A stretch of 36,922 nucleotides of DNA, taken from Muribaculaceae bacterium (GTDB taxonomy: Bacteria; Bacteroidota; Bacteroidia; Bacteroidales; Muribaculaceae). Shown here in pieces: positions 32,868-36,922 of this stretch. The notes under the pieces were generated by a model. It saw only the letters and a program-made list of their open reading frames with translations. It ran no database searches and had not been told where the DNA came from. Both the position numbers and the translations under genes were made by a program. The stretch is from assembly GCA_029060725.1 (NCBI GenBank), contig JAIDTL010000022.1, positions 1 through 36,922 of the forward strand. Reading direction: 5' to 3'. How positions within the stretch are numbered: the first letter of the stretch is position 1; every line of letters begins with the position of its first letter.

Positions 32868-33187
32868 AAGTTCCATTTTGCCATTAAATGGCGCATGCAC
32901 CTACCGCGTCAAATGCTATCTCCACAGAGTAAAGGAACGTAATAAAGCATGCTCCGCATGCGCCCCAGCGCGTCAAATGCTATCTTCCCAGAGTAAGGGA
33001 ACGTAATCAAGCATGCTCCGCATGCGCCCCAGCGCGTCAAATGCTATCTTCCCAGAGTAAAGGAACGTAATCAAGCATGCTCCGCATGCGCCCCACAGAG
33101 TCAAAATACTAACAGCCATCAATCAGGCTCTTAGGTATTTGGATGATTGTAGTACTGGTGATTAAAAGTTTCTATATGCCATTAAAT

Positions 33188-33284
33188 GGCGCATGCGGAG
33201 CATGCTTTATTACGTTCTCCCCACAGAGTCAAATGCTATTGTCACCGAGTCAAGCAACGTAATAAAGCATGCTCCGCATGCGCC
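33188..33284. repeat. long hairpin module with 29-bp arms
   Basis: Arms 33188-33216 and 33256-33284 are perfect inverted repeats enclosing a 39-base loop with two copies of a CACCGAGTCAA-like sequence. A stable cruciform or RNA hairpin is expected. Confidence 0.9.
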
Positions 33285-33379
33285 CCAGTGCGTCAAAATT
33301 CTAACAGCCATCAATCAGGCTCTTATGCATTTGGAAGTTTGGAGTTCCGGTAATTAAAAGTTTCTATATGCTGTTAAAT

Positions 33380-33477
33380 GGCGCATGCGGAGCATGCTTT
33401 ATTACGTTATCCCCACCGAGTCAAAATACTATCGTCACCGAGTCAAGCAACGTAATCAAGCATGCTCCGCATGCGCC
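33380..33477. repeat. long hairpin module, second copy
   Basis: Arms 33380-33408 and 33449-33477 pair with one mismatch around a 40-base loop. It lies 192 bases from the first module. Confidence 0.88.
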
Positions 33478-33566
33478 CCACCGGGTCAAAATGCTATCTC
33501 CTCCGAGTCAAGCAACGTAATAAAGCATGCTCCGCATGCGCCAACGCGCGTGTTTATCATTTGTAA

Positions 33567-34232
33567 TTAAAAGTCAACCCCGAAAGTCAGCATGAATGAG
33601 CCAAAGTTCTTCTTTATGCTCTCCACTACAGGCATGTTTTGCTGAGTACGGTCTTTTGCAACAAATTCCTGAGGCACGCATACACTATAGGCAATTCCTA
33701 AATTGAAAGCCGAGTCACGTCCAAACCTTATTCCGACCCCGGGCTGTAAGAAAAGACCGTTTCTACGCTGAACGTAATATTTTACGTTTTTATCGTAGCT
33801 CTCAGTCCACAGCCTGTTTTCATCCAGGTCAACACCAATCTGATAGCCAATCTTTAGGTCGACGAAGGGATTTATCTTCTTGTTGATGTCCGGAATCCAT
33901 CTTATGTTTGCGAATATCGGGAAATTAAGCCACGAAAAGGTGCTGTCCCAATAATTGTAAATTGGATCGTCATGATATGCTATGAAGGTAGTGTATCCCC
34001 CTATTCCTATCCCGGCATAAAGTTGAGGTATGACAGCTACTCCCATAGTATAGTTGAGTCCGAACGACAAGGAGTTCCACATGTCATAGAAAGTGTCATC
34101 TTGGAATTTTAAATCTGATGTCGTCGGCGAAGTGCCTGCATAGATCTCAAGAAATCCCCGCCAGTCTTGAGCATTGACACTCAGCATACCAAATAGTAAT
34201 GTGAGCGAAAGTATAAATTTTCTTATATTCAT
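33567..34232 (-). CDS. outer-membrane beta-barrel protein, third gene of a repeat-flanked operon
   Basis: This 221-residue protein has a signal peptide (MNIRKFILSLTLLFGMLSVNA). The mature part starts QDWRGFLEIYAGTSPT and has alternating amphipathic strands (LYAGIGIGGYTTF, FPIFANIRWIPDI, PFVDLKIGYQIGVDL, GLFLQPGVGIRFG, FNLGIAYSVCVPQEF), ending in SFMLTFGVDF, a C-terminal aromatic strand. An eight-strand barrel of the PorT/OmpW-like class is likely. No specific function is recognised. It lies 15 bases after the lipoprotein gene and is the last gene of the operon before repeat array 1. Confidence 0.75.
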   Translation of the reverse strand: MNIRKFILSLTLLFGMLSVNAQDWRGFLEIYAGTSPTTSDLKFQDDTFYDMWNSLSFGLNYTMGVAVIPQLYAGIGIGGYTTFIAYHDDPIYNYWDSTFSWLNFPIFANIRWIPDINKKINPFVDLKIGYQIGVDLDENRLWTESYDKNVKYYVQRRNGLFLQPGVGIRFGRDSAFNLGIAYSVCVPQEFVAKDRTQQNMPVVESIKKNFGSFMLTFGVDF

Positions 34233-34247
34233 TTTTAGTATTTTTTA

Positions 34248-35366
34248 TTATTCTTCATAGCGGAATACATCTTGTTCTTCATCATAAAAAAGAAATGGGT
34301 TGATGTCCAGCTCAATTTCTCCGAAGGCGTTATAGGTTATCCCATTGCGATGGTAAGACAAAAATCCGGAAATTACTTTGTCTTTATACAACGTCGATGA
34401 GAAAAGATTATCTGCCAGTTCCCGTGATATATGCCATATATAGGTAGGATTCTCTTTGTTTAATACTACGGTCTCGCTTTGTGGCAGGGTAAGATACATA
34501 TTAGTATCTTCACCATAATCTGGATATGTGAATTTAATATTATTGTTTCCGCAAATGAAAATTTGATTTTCATTCCAATATGCTTCATATCTACTATTAT
34601 TACCATACTGGTCTATGTATGGTATCGTCTTTGAATGCTTCTCGGAGCCAATACTCCATATAAAAGAGTCATTTTTTGAGTAACCGATATCCGGAGATCC
34701 TATAGTGAGATTTTCTGCGGAAAAAGACAGATATGTTGGGAATTCGAGTTTCTCTCCGTTCACCCATGGATACTGATACCATGTACTATTGTCTTTGATA
34801 TATCTTACTTCCTCATTGAAAATTACATAAATATAACCGATGTTGCTTATGTTGGCGTTATTAATGGTATAATGACTTTCTGCAATTATGTATGGAGACG
34901 TAGAGTTCTTCATAGTTGAGTCCGGAGTCCAAATGAATGTAGGATTGTCTGCAGTGGCAGTATATGAAGAGCCGTCCGGCATTGTGAAAGTTGCCGATTT
35001 TTCATGTTGCGTAGAAGGATAAAATGTGATTTCGATATCATTATATCCACCACTCCATATTTCCGATACCTTACTTAGGTTGATGTCATAGTATACATAA
35101 GGATCTCCCATACCTCCGTAGTAGGGATCCATAGCAGAAATTTGAAATTCTTGATGGCGGCTTTCGAAATCATTATAGTCACTGTCTATAGAGGATTCAG
35201 CCCAGTCATCATTGTAGGGGACTGCGAGGTTGACGGCTGAGAACTCTACTTTACCATTGTGGGTGCCTTCACTATCCAAGTAGTAAACTTTATCTTCAGC
35301 ACAGGATGTAATTGCGATAGCTATACAAATCCATGTCAGACTACCGAGTATCTTGTATATTTTCAT
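34248..35366 (-). CDS. hypothetical lipoprotein with a duplicated beta domain
   Basis: This 372-residue protein has a lipobox AITSC with Cys22, so it is probably outer-membrane anchored and may be surface exposed. It is acidic and rich in Tyr, Asn and Asp. Two similar segments are visible: one around residues 100-150 (SATFTMPDGSSYTATADNPT then FIW) and one around 290-330 (MYLTLPQSETVVLNKENPTY then IW). A third, weaker copy may lie at about 205-240. No known family is recognised. It sits between two beta-barrel genes, so a complex with them is plausible. Confidence 0.7.
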   Translation of the reverse strand: MKIYKILGSLTWICIAIAITSCAEDKVYYLDSEGTHNGKVEFSAVNLAVPYNDDWAESSIDSDYNDFESRHQEFQISAMDPYYGGMGDPYVYYDINLSKVSEIWSGGYNDIEITFYPSTQHEKSATFTMPDGSSYTATADNPTFIWTPDSTMKNSTSPYIIAESHYTINNANISNIGYIYVIFNEEVRYIKDNSTWYQYPWVNGEKLEFPTYLSFSAENLTIGSPDIGYSKNDSFIWSIGSEKHSKTIPYIDQYGNNSRYEAYWNENQIFICGNNNIKFTYPDYGEDTNMYLTLPQSETVVLNKENPTYIWHISRELADNLFSSTLYKDKVISGFLSYHRNGITYNAFGEIELDINPFLFYDEEQDVFRYEE

Positions 35367-35398
35367 AATTCTATCGTTTAAGAGTGAAGTTCAAGATC

Positions 35399-36325
35399 TT
35401 ATATGTCGAATCCGATGTTGAATAGTATAGCATCTGAAGTCCTCTGCTTAAAGACGAACTCTGTCGTAGTGTTTCTGGAATATTCCTCAACATTGAATTT
35501 CTTTTTCATGCCTGCCATATAGCTTATGCCGAGATTCATACCGAATTTATTATGCAGCGTAATTCGGTAGCCTATGGATGGCGATATGAAAAAAGAACCG
35601 CAGAGTCCTCCATTTACGATGATTCTTGATGACGAGCCGTAGGCATAGCATAAATCATAGTCTGTAATGGGAATATACTGCATGTATCCTGCTTTAAGTC
35701 CTATGTATGGAGCGGTTTTTCTGGTCAGACCGAAGTCCCAACGTGCTGCGACAAATAAAGATGCATATACTCCCGTCAAATCAGTATATTTCCAATTTGA
35801 ATAATAATTGTTGTAATGCTCAAGTTCTTCATATCTGGTAAGGTCAAGATAAGTTCCGAAGCCACCACCTATGAAGAGATGCCTGTTTATCTGGCGACCC
35901 AGAGTAAAAGACATTCCGGTAAGCACGAGCGTTTGGAGGTCTCTCGCATGGCAGTCTTCACTTATAAAAGTAGCCTTTCCGTTAAGTCCTATGCCCCCTT
36001 CGAGGTCGATCATGGATCTCGAGCCCTTTTCGTGTCCTGCCCATCCTTTACCCATGACGACCGTCATCTCCGGCTTCACCTTATAGGTTGCAGGACTATA
36101 GCCTGGATAGCTAAACTTGAGGTTCTTTGTCGGTTCTCTAAGAATAATCTGGAACATACCGTCAAGGTCAGTGAATACGAATTCACTGTTGCCGGGCACT
36201 TCAACTCTTACGCCGGGAATTGGCTCCCCTTTGGCGTCGACTACTGTTCCTTTGACAGTCTCACGAGCGAGGATACTCGCTGTCGAGAGAATTCCTAAAA
36301 TAATAACAATCAATAATCTATTCAT
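35399..36325 (-). CDS. CarboxypepD_reg-like domain fused to a beta-barrel
   Basis: This 308-residue protein has a signal peptide (MNRLLIVIILGILSTASILA). Residues about 23-92 form a CarboxypepD_reg-like (CNA_B-type) domain: VKGTVVDAKGEPIPGVRVEV, FVFTDLDGMFQIIL and LKFSYPGYSPATYKV. Such domains usually open SusC/TonB receptors, but here no plug or large barrel follows. Residues 105-308 are instead a small barrel (FIGGGFGTYLDL, APYIGLKAGYMQYIPI, SPSIGYRITLHNKFG) ending DAILFNIGFDI. It is the first gene of the three-gene operon. Confidence 0.78.
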   Translation of the reverse strand: MNRLLIVIILGILSTASILARETVKGTVVDAKGEPIPGVRVEVPGNSEFVFTDLDGMFQIILREPTKNLKFSYPGYSPATYKVKPEMTVVMGKGWAGHEKGSRSMIDLEGGIGLNGKATFISEDCHARDLQTLVLTGMSFTLGRQINRHLFIGGGFGTYLDLTRYEELEHYNNYYSNWKYTDLTGVYASLFVAARWDFGLTRKTAPYIGLKAGYMQYIPITDYDLCYAYGSSSRIIVNGGLCGSFFISPSIGYRITLHNKFGMNLGISYMAGMKKKFNVEEYSRNTTTEFVFKQRTSDAILFNIGFDI

Positions 36326-36493
36326 ATAATGAAAAGTTAGATAGATGACATAAAGGCAAAATAAGATGCAAAAGATGCAAGGATTTCAAGATTTTTGGCA
36401 AAATTACTATATTTATTTGAATTATGCAAGATTATTAACTCAACTTACGGATAAAGACTCAACATATTTTTCTGATCACCCAATTATGAAAAT
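36326..36493. other. AT-rich upstream region of the outer-membrane operon
   Basis: Probable promoter region for the minus-strand operon. A TATTTTGC sequence on the minus strand about 45 bases upstream of the ATG could be a -7 box but is imperfect. A short plus-strand frame here has no protein-like features. Confidence 0.35.
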
Positions 36494-36518
36494 AAAGGGT
36501 TCCTATATGCTGATTAAT

Positions 36519-36588
36519 GGCGCATGCGGAGCATGCTCCCTTACGTTACCTTGACAATGAACGTAGTCAAGCATGCTCCGCATGCGCC
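36519..36588. repeat. hairpin module with a shortened loop
   Basis: Arms 36519-36547 and 36560-36588 enclose only 12 bases, so the 39-base spacer seen in other modules has been lost. The arms pair with a few mismatches. Confidence 0.8.
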
Positions 36589-36635
36589 CCACCGAGTCAA
36601 AATGCTAACTAAAAGATTTCAATGTGCCGATTGAT

Positions 36636-36732
36636 GGCGCATGCGGAGCATGCTCTATTACGTTATCCCCACTGGGTCAAATGCTATCGCCACCGAGTCA
36701 AGCAACGTAATAAAGCATGCTCCGCATGCGCC
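36636..36732. repeat. long hairpin module in array 2
   Basis: Arms 36636-36664 and 36704-36732 (29 bases, near-perfect) with a 39-base loop. Confidence 0.85.
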
Positions 36733-36778
36733 CCACCGAGTCAAAATGCTAACAAAAGATTTCAATGTGCCGATTGAT

Positions 36779-36875
36779 GGCGCATGCGGAGCATGCTCCC
36801 TTACGTTCTCCCCACAAGGTCAAATGCTATCGCCACCGAGTCAAACAACGTAATAAAGCATGCTCCGCATGCGCC
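36779..36875. repeat. long hairpin module in array 2, last copy
   Basis: Arms 36779-36807 and 36847-36875 around a 39-base loop; it is 143 bases from the previous module. Confidence 0.85.
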
Positions 36876-36922
36876 CCACCGAGTCAAAATGCTAACTAAA
36901 AGATTTCAATGCGCCTGCGCGC

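Larger units (their letters stand above)
32866..33552. repeat. palindromic repeat array 1 (core GCATGCTCCGCATGCGCC)
   Basis: Eight full copies of the 18-base core occur at 32947, 33011, 33075, 33267, 33460 and 33535 (plus orientation) and at 33188 and 33380 (inverted), with a degenerate half copy at 32890. The first three are exactly 64 bases apart. From 33111 a composite unit of about 192 bases is repeated twice (33111-33302, 33303-33495). The array begins on the GH105 stop codon and ends 14 bases before the stop of the convergent outer-membrane operon. It codes for no credible protein. Confidence 0.92.
36494..36922. repeat. palindromic repeat array 2 (same family as array 1)
   Basis: Six cores occur: inverted at 36519, 36636 and 36779, and plus at 36571, 36715 and 36858. 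They form three inverted-direct pairs. The last two pairs are part of an exact 143-base tandem period. Each pair is led by a variant of AAAAGATTTCAATGTGCC before the core. The array continues to, and probably past, the window end. Confidence 0.92.

Noticed and set aside
32941..33092. Possible CRISPR array (three units at a 64-base period)
   Set aside because: The whole 64-base unit is repeated, including the part that should be a unique spacer. Copies also occur in both orientations and no cas gene is nearby.
33188..33284. Invertible promoter flanked by inverted repeats, as in Bacteroides capsule loci
   Set aside because: The 39-base segment between the arms has no promoter motif and no recombinase gene is nearby. 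Neighbouring genes end, and do not start, at this array.
33385..33570. Open reading frame of about 61 codons inside repeat array 1, and similar ones at 36366-36554 and 36641-36853
   Set aside because: They are translations of the palindromic repeat (ACSACAPP and HAPHAP words). Similar peptides in different places come from the repeat, and no upstream signals or protein-like composition are seen.

Overview
The window looks like a chromosomal segment of a gut-type Bacteroidales bacterium, plausibly near Muribaculaceae/Bacteroidaceae. The evidence is a contiguous type IX secretion (Por/Gld) gene cluster, many secreted glycoside hydrolases, SPII-type lipoproteins, a Bacteroidetes-style tyrosine recombinase end, and promoters of the Bacteroidetes type (TTTG, about 20 bases, then TAnnTTTG) at many gene starts. 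The genus is inference.

Layout. (1) 1-2834 is an accessory edge: the start of an ORF6N-domain gene, a frameshifted integrase remnant, a Panacea-domain antitoxin-like gene with a small partner gene, a gene-poor stretch, and a small gene overlapping an XRE regulator. (2) 2926-8135 holds a FrnE/DsbA-like oxidoreductase, a GH43-like secreted protein and a Tricorn-type protease. (3) 8249-9959 is a kdgK-eda operon for 2-keto-3-deoxygluconate catabolism. (4) 10089-17400 is the type IX secretion cluster porT-porP-porK-porL-porM-porN, ended by a strong terminator; its PorL carries a long glycine-rich insert. (5) 17434-22922 is a surface-polysaccharide block: a flippase and three glycosyltransferases in one overlapping minus-strand operon, with a fourth glycosyltransferase divergent from it. 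(6) 23019-29905 holds secreted aminopeptidase C, a FemAB-like acyltransferase, GH51 arabinofuranosidase, tRNA-Ser(GCU), a lipoprotein nuclease and a XylE-like sugar transporter. (7) 29956-30407 is an intact HigA antitoxin beside a HigB toxin that has lost its middle. (8) 30552-32867 is a GH105-DUF2264 fusion enzyme. (9) 32866-36922 is a three-gene outer-membrane operon bracketed by two arrays of a structured palindromic repeat.

How the genes fit together. GH105, GH51, GH43, the sugar transporter, kdgK and eda make a scattered but coherent set for pectin and arabinan side-chain use. The unsaturated uronate released by GH105 is normally converted to 2-keto-3-deoxygluconate, which KdgK phosphorylates and Eda cleaves. 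The type IX cluster and the polysaccharide block build or decorate the cell surface.

The most unusual signals are the hairpin repeat family bracketing the outer-membrane operon (32866-33552 and 36494-36922), the internally deleted higB next to palindromic operators, the glycine-rich PorL insert, twin hairpins over the pepC promoter, and a near-leaderless promoter for the glycosyltransferase operon. No CRISPR array, rRNA gene or intact transposase was seen.
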